The translations under genes and the position numbers were made by a program. 34,586 nt of DNA from contig JAMCWX010000016.1 of NCBI GenBank assembly GCA_023480885.1, positions 392-34,977 on the forward strand, in the 5' to 3' direction. The stretch is from Chloroflexota bacterium (lineage in GTDB: Bacteria; Chloroflexota; UBA6077; FW602-bin22; JACPRP01). The notes below the pieces were generated by a model that was not told where the DNA came from, did not search any database, and was given only the letters and a program-made list of their open reading frames with translations. Numbering within the stretch: the stretch's first letter is position 1; every line of letters begins with the position of its first letter. Below, piece by piece: positions 7,414 to 15,762 of this stretch.

Positions 7414-9811
7414 TAGCTAAGACCTTCCTGGTATGCTCTATTTCCTGCGCGGTGACGGCCATTCTCATCTCGTCAAGCTCGCGCATAGTCTTCGCAAACT
7501 TCTGTCCCTCGGCGGCGCTTATCCATTCGAGTTGCAAGCGCTCGGGCCTTATGCCTTTGCGCTCCAACTTATCCCACAATCTATCGACACGCCGCTGGGT
7601 CGAGCGATTGGCGTCGATGTAATGACAATCGGAGTAGTGACAGCCTGAGATGAGAACTAGCGCGGCGCCCAGCTTGAAGGCGTGAATCACGAACTTCTCG
7701 TCGACCCTGCCGCTACACATCGTGCGGATCACTCGCGAGGTCGGTGGATACTGCAAGCGCGACGTGCCGGCGAAATCTGCACCAGCGTAAGAGCACCAGT
7801 TGCAGGCAAAGACGAGCATCTTATCGCCGGGATTCTCTACCAGCACGGCGTCTATTTGAGCGTAAATCTGCTCGTCGCTAAAGTGCCGCATAGTAATCGC
7901 GCCGAAAGCGCACTCTGCGCCGCAAGAGCCGCATCCTGCGCAAGCAGCTTCCACAACCGTCGCCGGTGTCTTCGTCCTTCGATCTGATGTGATAGCTCGG
8001 TATGGGCAAACCCGCGTGCAAAGCTCGCACGCGGTGCATTTGCTGACGTCCACCATCGAGGTGATAGCCTCGGCGTGTATCTTGCCGCTATTCAATATTA
8101 TGGTGGCGCGCGCCGCAGCTGCGCTCGCCTGGGTTACGCTGTCCTTGATGTCCTTCGGCGCCTCGGCGCACCCAGCGAAAAACACGCCTTTGGTGGAGGC
8201 ATCGACAGGCCTGAGCTTAGGGTGCGCTTCCAAGAAGAAGCCGTCGGACGTCCGAGAAAGGGTCAAGAGCCGCTGAACTAGGTCGCTGTCCGTTCTGGGT
8301 GTCGCGCCTGTGGACAGGACGACCAAATCCATCTCGTGGCGCTCAACCCTTCCCGTGGTCGTGTTCTCGACTGTGACGATGAGGTTGTTCGTCACAGGGT
8401 CTTCCGCGATATCGCCTGGCAAACCACGGACGTATCGGACCCCCTCTTCTTTGCTTCGCCTGTACAGGTCCTCAAAGCCTTTGCCGAAGGCTCGAATGTC
8501 GATGTAGAAGACGTTGACGTCGACGTCGGGATAATGATCTTTAAGGAGAAGGCTGTCCTTGATGGTGTTCATACAGCAAATGTTGCTGCAGTAAGGATTT
8601 CCACGCTTCTCCATACGTGAGCCAACGCATTGGATGAAGCCGATTTTCCGCGGCACTTTTCCGTCAGTTGGTCGTATCAAGTGCCCCTCGGTTGGGCCTC
8701 CTGCCGAAATGAGGCGCTCGAACTCGAGACTGGTGATAACGTTCTCGTAGCGCGTGTAGCCGTATTCGTCGAGATGTGTGGGATCGAAGACATCCATGCC
8801 CACTGCCACGACGATCACGCCGACTTCGAGGTCGATGACCTCATCCTGCATGTCGTAGTCGATGCACTTCTTCTCGCATCTCTCCTGGCACTTACCGCAG
8901 ACGATGGGATTAGTTCCGAGACAGTCCTCTTCGTTCAACACGTAGGCAGAGGGGACAGCCTGGGGGAAGGGCTTGTAGATTGCGCGACGGGAGGAGAAAC
9001 CCATCTGGAACTCGTCGGGCTTGACGACGGGGCAGACCTGCTCACATTCGCCGCACGAGTTGCATTCTTTTTCGTCGACGTAGCGGGCTTTCTTGCGCAC
9101 CTTTACGTTGAAGTTGCCAACGTAGCCAGAGACGTGCTCGACTTCGCTATAAGCCAGGAGTTTAATCCTCGGATGTCGACCGACATCCATCATCTTCGGC
9201 CCGAGTATTCATATCGAGCAATCCATCGTGGGGTACGTCTTGTCCAGTTGGGCCATCAGTCCGCCAATAGAGGGCTGCTTCTCCACGAGGTAAACCTGGT
9301 GGCCGGCGTCGGCAAGGTCAAGCGCTGCCTGGATACCAGCGATGCCGCCGCCAATGACCAGCGCAGCTTTCTTAACGGGGATCTCCGCTTCCTCCTGTGG
9401 CTCGAGGAAGCGAGCGCGCGCGACGGCCATCGACACCACGTCTTTGGCCTTCCGCGTGGCGCCTTGCCAGTCGTGAAGATGAACCCAACTGCACTGCTCG
9501 CGAATATTGGCCATCTCCATCAAATACGGGTTGAGCCCTACTTCGGCGACGCATTGCCTGAAGGTTGGCTCGTGCAGGCGAGGGCTACAGGAGGCGACGA
9601 TCACACGATTCAGCCGATGCTCGATAATGTGGCGCTTGATTTCCTGCTGGCCGGGGTCCGAACAAGTATACCTGTTTCGGACGGATACGACGACATCTGC
9701 TAGCCCTTCGGCGTACTGCCTCACTTCTTCGCAGTCGAGGGAGCCCGCGATGTTGAGGCCGCACTCGCAGACGAACACCCCTATTCTCACATCCCTGTTT
9801 TCACTGGCCAA
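7376..9811 (-). CDS. hdrA: HdrA, heterodisulfide-reductase FAD subunit with selenocysteine and a fused MvhD domain
   Basis: An 811-residue flavo-iron-sulfur protein, the bifurcating core of Hdr complexes. The coding sequence reads through an in-frame TGA at 9209-9211 (residue 201). The context is MDCSI-U-ILGPKMM, where HdrA proteins have DCSAC, so the TGA replaces a conserved cysteine. Downstream residues continue the family without a gap, and a SECIS-like hairpin follows. Domains: N-terminal CECG domain (about 10-140), FAD Rossmann motif [14 protein letters not shown] (about 153-167), Sec201, ferredoxin cysteines C250/253/256/260, the [19 protein letters not shown] region (about 395-413), two C-terminal ferredoxin motifs (592-602 and about 624-634), and an MvhD-type domain starting at CNWC 670-673. 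The start is TTG 9811 with AGGAGGT 8 nt upstream. MvhD normally links HdrA to a hydrogenase or formate dehydrogenase. Selenoprotein HdrA is known in some methanogens. Confidence 0.9.
9171..9188 (-). promoter_or_regulatory. Candidate bacterial SECIS hairpin of hdrA
   Basis: On the - strand, GGATGTC and GACATCC form a perfect 7-bp stem with loop GGTC. It starts 21 nt after the TGA, placing the loop 28-31 nt downstream. The same GGUC loop crowns the E. coli fdhF SECIS, and the distance falls in the range reported for bacterial SECIS elements. It would recruit SelB with Sec-tRNA. The element lies within coding sequence, as is normal in bacteria. Confidence 0.7.
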
Positions 9812-9883
9812 AACGAGTTACCTCCTGTAAGGGTCGGTGTGAGGAGCCCCAATCCTGCCGTGCTCAGCAGAACAAGGGAACGG

Positions 9884-9918
9884 CCCTCACTCTAACCCTC
9901 TCCCAGAGGGAGAGGGGA
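9884..9918. repeat. Palindromic interspersed-type repeat at the end of the hdrBC gene
   Basis: The arms CCCTCTCCC (9896-9904) and GGGAGAGGG (9908-9916) pair perfectly around AGA, flanked by CCCTCACTCTAA. This 'CCCTCAC...CCCTCTCCC' unit resembles intergenic palindromes found in many copies in diverse bacterial genomes. Here it forms the last codons and the stop of the hdrBC fusion (PLPLGEG-stop) and could act as an mRNA 3' hairpin. Confidence 0.6.
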
Positions 9919-11091
9919 TTTATCCTTGCTCACATTGGGCGACATAGCAGTGGTTAGAGCGCCAGCAAGCAAACTGGATAGATCGATTACTTCCAGGTTT
10001 CGCACGCCGTCGCGCGAATAATCTCGGCTTGCGCACTTCAAGTGAATCTCGCACTTTGGGCAAGCAGTGACAAGGACATCTGCGCCTGTCGTCCCAGCTT
10101 CGCGAAGCCTCTCGACTTGAATATCCTTGGCAGCAGCGCCGCAGTTTGCCCACGCGTGCGTGCCGCAGCACGTGGCGCGGCGCCTGCTGTGAGCCATCTC
10201 TACGAGCTGCAGGCCTGGAATTCTGGACAATACCTGCCTGGGTTCGTCGAAAACGTCTGAAAACCTTCCCAGCCTGCACGGGTCGTGAAATGTGGCAATC
10301 GCGTTTATGTTGCTCGCGAAAGGGCTCGCTCCAGACAGGCGCGTGCTCAGGAATTGAGCAAGATGCATAACTGAAACACCCAGATCCCCTATATGGCGAG
10401 GATATTCGACTTTCAGCGTATGATAGCACTCAGGACAGGCCGTAACCAGAGTGCTAGCCCGTGTCATCCTGATCTCGTCTAGATTGTGCTCAGCCAGCTT
10501 CAGGAAGTTGGCTAAATCGCCCATCCAGAGGGAATCGTGGCCGCAACACCGCTCGTTTCCAAGCACTGCCGGCTCGACCCCAAGCTGGTTGAGGATTCGA
10601 ATGCTGTTTCTCGTGGCATCCAGCGGTCTGGCTCCGACGTCTCTGAACATAGGATCGAGAAGTGGCGAACACCCGACGAAGAAAAGCACATCCGAATCCA
10701 CGCGCGTCCTCAGGTTGGCATCGAGCCAGCGGAGTCTGTCCTGCTTGAGATTTGGCGAAGCCATTATACGGGATATCGACTGGATGGCGCCACCGTGCGA
10801 GCAATTGCCAATTTGGCCCTCCCTCCTAGCGGCCACGCGAAGCATTCGGACAAAAAGGGGGAAATCGACGTCTGAGTGGCAGCGCTCGCCGCAGAGGCCG
10901 CAGGTCAGGCACGACCAGAGTTGGCCGCTGTTTATCAAATTGTCGACTTCGCCATGCAGAACCTGCTCAACGACAAGGCGCGGCGAGAATCCAGGGTTTC
11001 TAGCATTGATTGGACAGATGGCAGTACACTTGCCGCAACCCAAGCAATAGTAAGCCTTTGATTTCTTGATCGCGTCGTCGACAACGGTCAT
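9892..11091 (-). CDS. HdrC-HdrB fusion (HdrD-like heterodisulfide reductase subunit)
   Basis: A 399-residue protein joining an HdrC-type di-cluster ferredoxin to an HdrB-type catalytic part. The N-terminus holds two 4Fe-4S motifs, C16/19/22/26 and C61/64/67/71. Two CCG domains follow: the first has CS, CCGHD and CPEC (about 140-225), the second DPCRLGR, CCGTHAW and CPKCEIH (about 270-350). CCG domains bind the unusual 4Fe-4S clusters that reduce disulfides in Hdr. The physiological disulfide is unknown, as nothing here suggests coenzyme M/B chemistry. The ATG at 11091 has GAGGG 10 nt upstream. It lies between the MvhD-like gene and hdrA. The final residues (SPLPLGEG) come from a palindromic repeat, so the native end was probably altered by its insertion. 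Confidence 0.9.
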   Translation of the reverse strand: MTVVDDAIKKSKAYYCLGCGKCTAICPINARNPGFSPRLVVEQVLHGEVDNLINSGQLWSCLTCGLCGERCHSDVDFPLFVRMLRVAARREGQIGNCSHGGAIQSISRIMASPNLKQDRLRWLDANLRTRVDSDVLFFVGCSPLLDPMFRDVGARPLDATRNSIRILNQLGVEPAVLGNERCCGHDSLWMGDLANFLKLAEHNLDEIRMTRASTLVTACPECYHTLKVEYPRHIGDLGVSVMHLAQFLSTRLSGASPFASNINAIATFHDPCRLGRFSDVFDEPRQVLSRIPGLQLVEMAHSRRRATCCGTHAWANCGAAAKDIQVERLREAGTTGADVLVTACPKCEIHLKCASRDYSRDGVRNLEVIDLSSLLAGALTTAMSPNVSKDKSPLPLGEG

Positions 11092-11142
11092 ACTTATAAA
11101 ACCCTCAGCCGTTCACAAGGTTCGTCCGTGCACCTGAGGCAC

Positions 11143-11592
11143 CTAATCAACGACAAGCCCCTGTGCCACATTTGCCTTCTCATTGAGCGCTAATAGGCTT
11201 GGTCCAACTATCCGCAGGCTCTCCACGAAGTCACGAATGGCACGGGAAAGCGCTTCTCCATCGGCGTCCTGGACCTGTACCTGGCGCAGTCGACGGGCGT
11301 CGATTCCGAGCGTTTCAATGATCTCTCTGGCTTCCGCCAGAGTCGAGGCCGACTTGTCTTCGCTGGACAGGTAATGGCATCTGCCTTTGGCGCACGACAA
11401 CAGCATCACGCCGTCGGCGCCCATCTGGAACGCCTCGAGGATCGACGCCACGTTGACGTTACCAACGCAAGGAAGCCGCAAAAGGCGGACGCCAATTGGA
11501 TAGGCAACTTGACCGACGCCGGCGGCGTCCAGCGCGGAATAGGCTCCCCAATTGCATATGTAGGCGACAACCTTCGGCTCAAGATCGCTCAA
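11143..11592 (-). CDS. Free-standing MvhD-like iron-sulfur protein with altered cysteine motif
   Basis: A 149-residue protein of the MvhD/FlpD family (the delta subunit of methyl-viologen hydrogenase), which in methanogens passes electrons from hydrogenase or formate dehydrogenase to HdrA. Family features are YICNWGAYSALDAAG, the LPCVGNVNVASILEAFQMGADGVMLLSC segment and KGRCHYL. The CNWC motif of canonical MvhD, intact in the fused copy inside hdrA (670-673), reads CNWG here. One cluster ligand is therefore missing, and the 2Fe-2S site may be changed or absent. The start is TTG 11592 with AAGGGG upstream, 14 nt after the stop of the fusion gene. It probably docks the HdrA/GltD-type fusion or the HdrBC protein. 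Confidence 0.85.
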   Translation of the reverse strand: MSDLEPKVVAYICNWGAYSALDAAGVGQVAYPIGVRLLRLPCVGNVNVASILEAFQMGADGVMLLSCAKGRCHYLSSEDKSASTLAEAREIIETLGIDARRLRQVQVQDADGEALSRAIRDFVESLRIVGPSLLALNEKANVAQGLVVD

Positions 11593-11606
11593 ATCGCACC
11601 CCTTGC

Positions 11607-14600
11607 TCAGCTTAGCATCGCCGCCAGCAGTTCCCTGGTCTGCGTCTGGCTACAGCCTTCCATTACAATTGCTCCAGAACGGCAATGAGCTGCACAGTTG
11701 CCGCAACCTCGGCAGAGAACGTCGTCGACGGCGGCCGTGCCAGTGCCAGTCTCTGCGATCTCGACTCGAATCGCGTAATAGCCGCAAACCTTTTCGCAAT
11801 CCCCGCAGCCTCGGCATCTGAATGACTCGACCCGAGCGACGTTCGATGCCAGTCTGATGTGCCGGCTAGCCAACAAAGCTGAGGCCCTGGCTGCCGCGGC
11901 CAAGCCCCACGTTGTGGCGTGGTCAGGAGCCTCACCAGCCTGGCAGAAGTACACGCCGCGCACCAACGTTTCGGGAGCATCGATGCCAGAGTCGGCGCTC
12001 GGCCGAAGCCAGGCAGCATCGTCGGGCAGACCAATGAGGTTTTGGATCGTTGCCAGTTGTTCCAACAAAAGCGCCCCGCCGTCAAGTATTATTACGCCGG
12101 CGAGCAGGGATTTGCTCTTGCCCGAGCGCGCGACGGTCACTTCGAAGCTTCCTACAGCGCCAGCGATAGCCTTTATCTCAGCTTTCTCGATGATCTCAAC
12201 GCCAGCGTGCTCGATCGTCTCGCGGGTCGCATCAGATACTGCACGCGAAGATATCAAGACTGTCTTGAATCCTTGTGCAGCGAGATTACCGGCGCACTCG
12301 ACAGCCGCATCGCCGGCACCAACGACGAGCGCTGTCGGTAGAACGGGTCGCAACCTGGGGAACGAGGTGGCGAGCCCCTGGAGGCGGAGCAGCGCGGAGT
12401 GAATCATTGCCTTCGTTTTTTCAGTCGCTTTGGACGGCTCGTTCAAATGCGCCCACGCGCATTGCTCGCGCACATTCACGAACTCGAAGACGAAGTCACC
12501 CTGGGCATTTCCGAGAAACTGGCCTTTGCACCGCACTCTCGAATGTGAGCATCCAGCACATATCTGCTCGCTTGAGCAACACGGACAGGCAGCAATTACA
12601 GCGCCGTCGAGCTTCCCTTCGGACATAGCGTTCTTAGCGTACTCAGAAAACGTCGGCGAGCACGCGTAGGAAAGCTGCCCGACGAAGGCCACGTTTGGCA
12701 GGGAAGCGAAGGCATGGCCGATCGCGGGCAAGTCTATCGTATTCGATATCTGCCCGCCGCACTGGCAGAGGAAGATTCCATAGCGCTTGTTGCCATTTCT
12801 GGAGGGCATTGTGGCGCGATTCGTTGCGGTGTGGCCACAGTCCGCGCTGAGCTTTGTCTTTGTAATGAATGAGATGGGTTCTACGTGCTCACTTGATGGC
12901 CCGCGCAGGCTGAAGCCTGCGGCTACATTGCCGTCCTGTTCCGAAGATTGTGCGGGCCTGTCTGCAATCGCCATCGCTCTTGCGGCAGCAGCAGAGGCGG
13001 AGAGTAGCTGGCTGTCCAGAGTCGGTGCGCGGACAATCGAGAAAATGCCATCGAGAGCGGGAATGCTACCGTTCCCGTCCCCGACGATGGCTTCCACTGT
13101 TAGCTCGATTTCTGTGGCTGTGTCGTCGTGCTTGATGGCCCCAAGCTCGCAGGCGCGGACACATTCCATACACTCGCTGCAGATGCCGCAGTTCAAACAG
13201 CGCCTGGCCTCCGCGATAGCGGCCGACGCATCAAAGCCCAATTCCGTTTCGACAAAGCTGCCGCGTCTCGACTCTGGGGTTAGGGCCGGCATTCGCTCCC
13301 GCTGGGAAGAATCGAGGAGCTCCTTGGCGAAGGCCGGCCTGGCGACGGGGCGAAGGTGATCGCCAGCGGAGGCTGAATCGCGCGATATCAAATCCTGCCA
13401 GTTCTCGGCGCCCTGAATGAACCTGTGGATCGAGGCTGCGGCGCGCTTTCCTGCCGCAATGGCCTCGATTACGGTGGCCGGCCCGCTGACCGCGTCACCC
13501 GCGGCAAAAACCCCTGGGATGGAAGTGGCGAGGCTGGCCTCGTTCGCCGAAATCGTGCCATCTCTATCCGTCTGCGCTAGATAATCTTCGGAGAGAAACC
13601 CAAGGTCAGGATACTGGCCAATGGCGGTGACTACCGTGTCGACTTCGATGGCGAACTCCGAGCCGGGCAATGGCTTCACCTGGCCGCGACCATCCTGGCA
13701 GCTTCCTGTGAGCGCCATCCGCGTGCATTCGATGCCACTGACCTTACTATGGCCAAGAACGCGTGTCGGCGAGATCAAATAGTCGACGATGACGCCCTCT
13801 TTCCCTGCCTCCTCGATTTCCGCTTCGCCTGCCGGCATCTCCTTGCGAGTGCGACGATACAGGATGCGGACCTCGTCCGCACCGAGCCGCACGAGCGTCC
13901 GCGCGGCGTCGACAGCAGCGTTGCCGCCGCCGACGACGACGGCTCGTCCAATGTTTCGTGCTGGATGGCCCGAGCTCACGGCCTTCAGGAGGTCGACACA
14001 ATCGATAACGCCGTCAAGGGAATCGCCAGGGATATTCAGCTTCCTGGGCTTGTGCGCTCCGACAGCAAGCAAGATGGCACGAAAGCCCTGCGCTTTGAGA
14101 TCGTCAAGAGTGAGATTGGGCCCTATCGGAGTCGACGTTCTTATATCGACACCAAACGATTTGGCGTGAGCGATTTCGGCGTCGAGTACGTTGCGCGGGA
14201 GCCTGAAAGCGGGGATGCAGCTCCGCATCATCCCGCCAGGCTCCGAAGATGCCTCGAACACGGTGACGGCGTGGCCGAGGGCGGCCAGGCTGCGAGCGGC
14301 GGTCAGTCCTGCGGGTCCAGAGCCCACTATGGCGATCCTGCCCAGGGTATCGGAACTGCCGAAAACCGTCCCTTTCATGCTGGCTGTCCGCCCCCGAACT
14401 CCCGCGTCGAGTGGGGGACTTGCTTCGTTGGGAAGGATTTCGCTATGGATAGGAACGGAAGACAGCAACTCCTGATCGGCGACAAAGCGCTTCAGGGAGC
14501 AGATGGCTACGGGCTCGTCGATTTCACGGCGGGTGCAAGCGGTCTCGCAGGGACGCGTGCAAACCCTGCCGATCACGCCTGGAAAAGGGATAGCTTCTCT

Positions 14601-15152
14601 GATCAAGCTCAACGCTTCAGCAAACTTGCCTTTGGATATCAAGGCAATGTATCCCTGTGCATTGACGCCGCCAGGACAGGCGTGGCGACACGGTGCCAGA
14701 CCAGACTTCGAGATCGCGTACGTCGACGGAACGGCTCTTGGTCCGGGGGAGGCGATCGCTTTGCGCCCGTGAGCTGCCGAGCCGTGGACCAGCCCATCCT
14801 CAGGAAGGATATCGACCGGGCAGACTCGCTCGCATCTGGCGCAGCTGGAGCAACGGTCCACATCGACATAACGGGGATATCTTGTGAGGGTGACGCGGAA
14901 GTTACCCTTTTCACCTGCGATGCCCTTCACGGCTGTATTCGTCAGTATCTGGATGTTAGGATATCTGGCGGCGGCAAGCAACTTGGGGATCAATCGGGGA
15001 GGATTCGAGATAGCATCGGCATAAGCGCTTGACTGCGAAGTGAGCGCCAAAGACCGCTCGACCAGATAAACGTGCATCTCTGCATTAGCCAGGTCGAGCG
15101 CTGCCTGCACTCCCTCGATGCTACCTCCAAGGACCAAGACGCCTTTGGCCAT
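11607..15152 (-). CDS. Giant HdrA-GltD-HdrA type flavoprotein fusion (1181 aa)
   Basis: A multidomain iron-sulfur flavoprotein with modules in this order. (1) A partial HdrA: Rossmann motif GGSIEGVQAALDLA (about 9-22), no N-terminal CECG domain, and the DCSAC site replaced by SSAYADA; ferredoxin cysteines C101/104/107/111. (2) A complete GltD-like NAD(P)H:acceptor unit: N-terminal cluster cysteines C155, C159, C198, C202, C206, FAD site VGSGPAGLTAARSLA (about 276-290), NAD(P) site VVGGGNAAVDAARTL (about 406-420), AAGDAVSGP (about 550). (3) Cysteines 652-668. (4) A second HdrA-like part: CQCGG (796-800), a cysteine-rich CPCC...CAGC region (856-868), a Rossmann VGAGDAAVECAG (about 944-955) and two ferredoxin motifs (1113-1123, 1147-1157). 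The linker VAAGFSLRG (743-751) is encoded by a palindromic repeat. It follows korC by 31 nt. It likely connects an NAD(P)H pool to Hdr and ferredoxin. Confidence 0.88.
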   Translation of the reverse strand: MAKGVLVLGGSIEGVQAALDLANAEMHVYLVERSLALTSQSSAYADAISNPPRLIPKLLAAARYPNIQILTNTAVKGIAGEKGNFRVTLTRYPRYVDVDRCSSCARCERVCPVDILPEDGLVHGSAAHGRKAIASPGPRAVPSTYAISKSGLAPCRHACPGGVNAQGYIALISKGKFAEALSLIREAIPFPGVIGRVCTRPCETACTRREIDEPVAICSLKRFVADQELLSSVPIHSEILPNEASPPLDAGVRGRTASMKGTVFGSSDTLGRIAIVGSGPAGLTAARSLAALGHAVTVFEASSEPGGMMRSCIPAFRLPRNVLDAEIAHAKSFGVDIRTSTPIGPNLTLDDLKAQGFRAILLAVGAHKPRKLNIPGDSLDGVIDCVDLLKAVSSGHPARNIGRAVVVGGGNAAVDAARTLVRLGADEVRILYRRTRKEMPAGEAEIEEAGKEGVIVDYLISPTRVLGHSKVSGIECTRMALTGSCQDGRGQVKPLPGSEFAIEVDTVVTAIGQYPDLGFLSEDYLAQTDRDGTISANEASLATSIPGVFAAGDAVSGPATVIEAIAAGKRAAASIHRFIQGAENWQDLISRDSASAGDHLRPVARPAFAKELLDSSQRERMPALTPESRRGSFVETELGFDASAAIAEARRCLNCGICSECMECVRACELGAIKHDDTATEIELTVEAIVGDGNGSIPALDGIFSIVRAPTLDSQLLSASAAAARAMAIADRPAQSSEQDGNVAAGFSLRGPSSEHVEPISFITKTKLSADCGHTATNRATMPSRNGNKRYGIFLCQCGGQISNTIDLPAIGHAFASLPNVAFVGQLSYACSPTFSEYAKNAMSEGKLDGAVIAACPCCSSEQICAGCSHSRVRCKGQFLGNAQGDFVFEFVNVREQCAWAHLNEPSKATEKTKAMIHSALLRLQGLATSFPRLRPVLPTALVVGAGDAAVECAGNLAAQGFKTVLISSRAVSDATRETIEHAGVEIIEKAEIKAIAGAVGSFEVTVARSGKSKSLLAGVIILDGGALLLEQLATIQNLIGLPDDAAWLRPSADSGIDAPETLVRGVYFCQAGEAPDHATTWGLAAAARASALLASRHIRLASNVARVESFRCRGCGDCEKVCGYYAIRVEIAETGTGTAAVDDVLCRGCGNCAAHCRSGAIVMEGCSQTQTRELLAAMLS
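12904..12927. repeat. REP-like palindrome inside the HdrA-GltD fusion gene
   Basis: The arms CGCAGGCT (12904-12911) and AGCCTGCG (12914-12921) form a perfect 8-bp stem with a 2-nt centre, followed by GCTAC. Palindromes of the form GCAGGCT-nn-AGCCTGC followed by GGCTAC are widespread interspersed repeats in bacteria. This copy is in frame and encodes AAGFSLRG in a linker with no recognisable fold. Confidence 0.6.
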
Positions 15153-15183
15153 GCCTGTGTAATACCCGATAAACTATTGATGC

Positions 15184-15750
15184 TCACGGACCAGCGGTCC
15201 GGAGCAACTCCTGTGCGAATCTATAGCCTCTGTTGAAAGCCTCTGTGTTCAGCTCTTCGGTCCCTCTTGGCACCGACGACTGTATTGCCTGGCGGAGGGC
15301 TTGCTCTGATACGACGCTTGTGGCCGCGGCGAAAGAGCCTAACATAACGATATTGGCCACGATTTTCCTGCCCAGTTCTCCCGCTATTCGGGTTGCAGGA
15401 ATTGCCAGCAGACCTGTCGAAGGCACTTCACCCGATGGCTGGACCAAATCCTCATCGATAAGAGTTACCAGTCCACCCGGGGCCGCGGAGTAGTATTTGT
15501 TGAATGCCTCCTGTGACATCAGCAACTGCACTGAAGGGTCGATGACGTTAGGGAAAAGGACTGGTTTCTCAGAAACGACCAAATGGACGCTGCACGACCC
15601 GCCTCGGGACTCGGGGCCATAGTTTTGAGTGAGCGTGGCGTACTTGTTATCGAAGATCGTGGCAGCCTTGCCCACGATCTGTCCAGAAAGTATTATACCC
15701 TGTCCGCCGAAGCCAGAAAACCTGATTTCTTGTCGAGACACCTTGCTCAA
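15184..15750 (-). CDS. korC: 2-oxoacid:ferredoxin oxidoreductase, gamma subunit
   Basis: A 188-residue gamma-type subunit of 2-oxoacid:ferredoxin oxidoreductase, probably the 2-oxoglutarate enzyme. Family marks are GFGGQGIILSGQIVGKAA near the N-terminus and TQNYGPESRGGSCSVHLVVS (about 41-60). The holoenzyme makes acyl-CoA, CO2 and reduced ferredoxin from a 2-oxoacid and CoA. It is the last of four kor genes, 12 nt after korB. The subunit order (ferredoxin, alpha, beta, gamma) matches KorDABC rather than a single-chain pyruvate enzyme. Exact substrate preference cannot be read from the sequence. Confidence 0.92.
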   Translation of the reverse strand: MSKVSRQEIRFSGFGGQGIILSGQIVGKAATIFDNKYATLTQNYGPESRGGSCSVHLVVSEKPVLFPNVIDPSVQLLMSQEAFNKYYSAAPGGLVTLIDEDLVQPSGEVPSTGLLAIPATRIAGELGRKIVANIVMLGSFAAATSVVSEQALRQAIQSSVPRGTEELNTEAFNRGYRFAQELLRTAGP

Positions 15751-15762
15751 ATGCCCTCGATA

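Noticed and set aside
7376-9811. Reading hdrA as two separate genes (a 200-residue and a 605-residue protein).
   Set aside because: The two frames are the same frame separated only by a TGA at a conserved cysteine, with no new ribosome binding site at ATG 9193, and a SECIS-like hairpin follows.
13749-15032. A long + strand open frame (427 codons) and similar + strand frames at 8630-9703 and 4804-5481.
   Set aside because: They lie antisense to the Hdr fusion, hdrA and mtaB, show no recognisable motifs and are explained by codon bias of the - strand genes.
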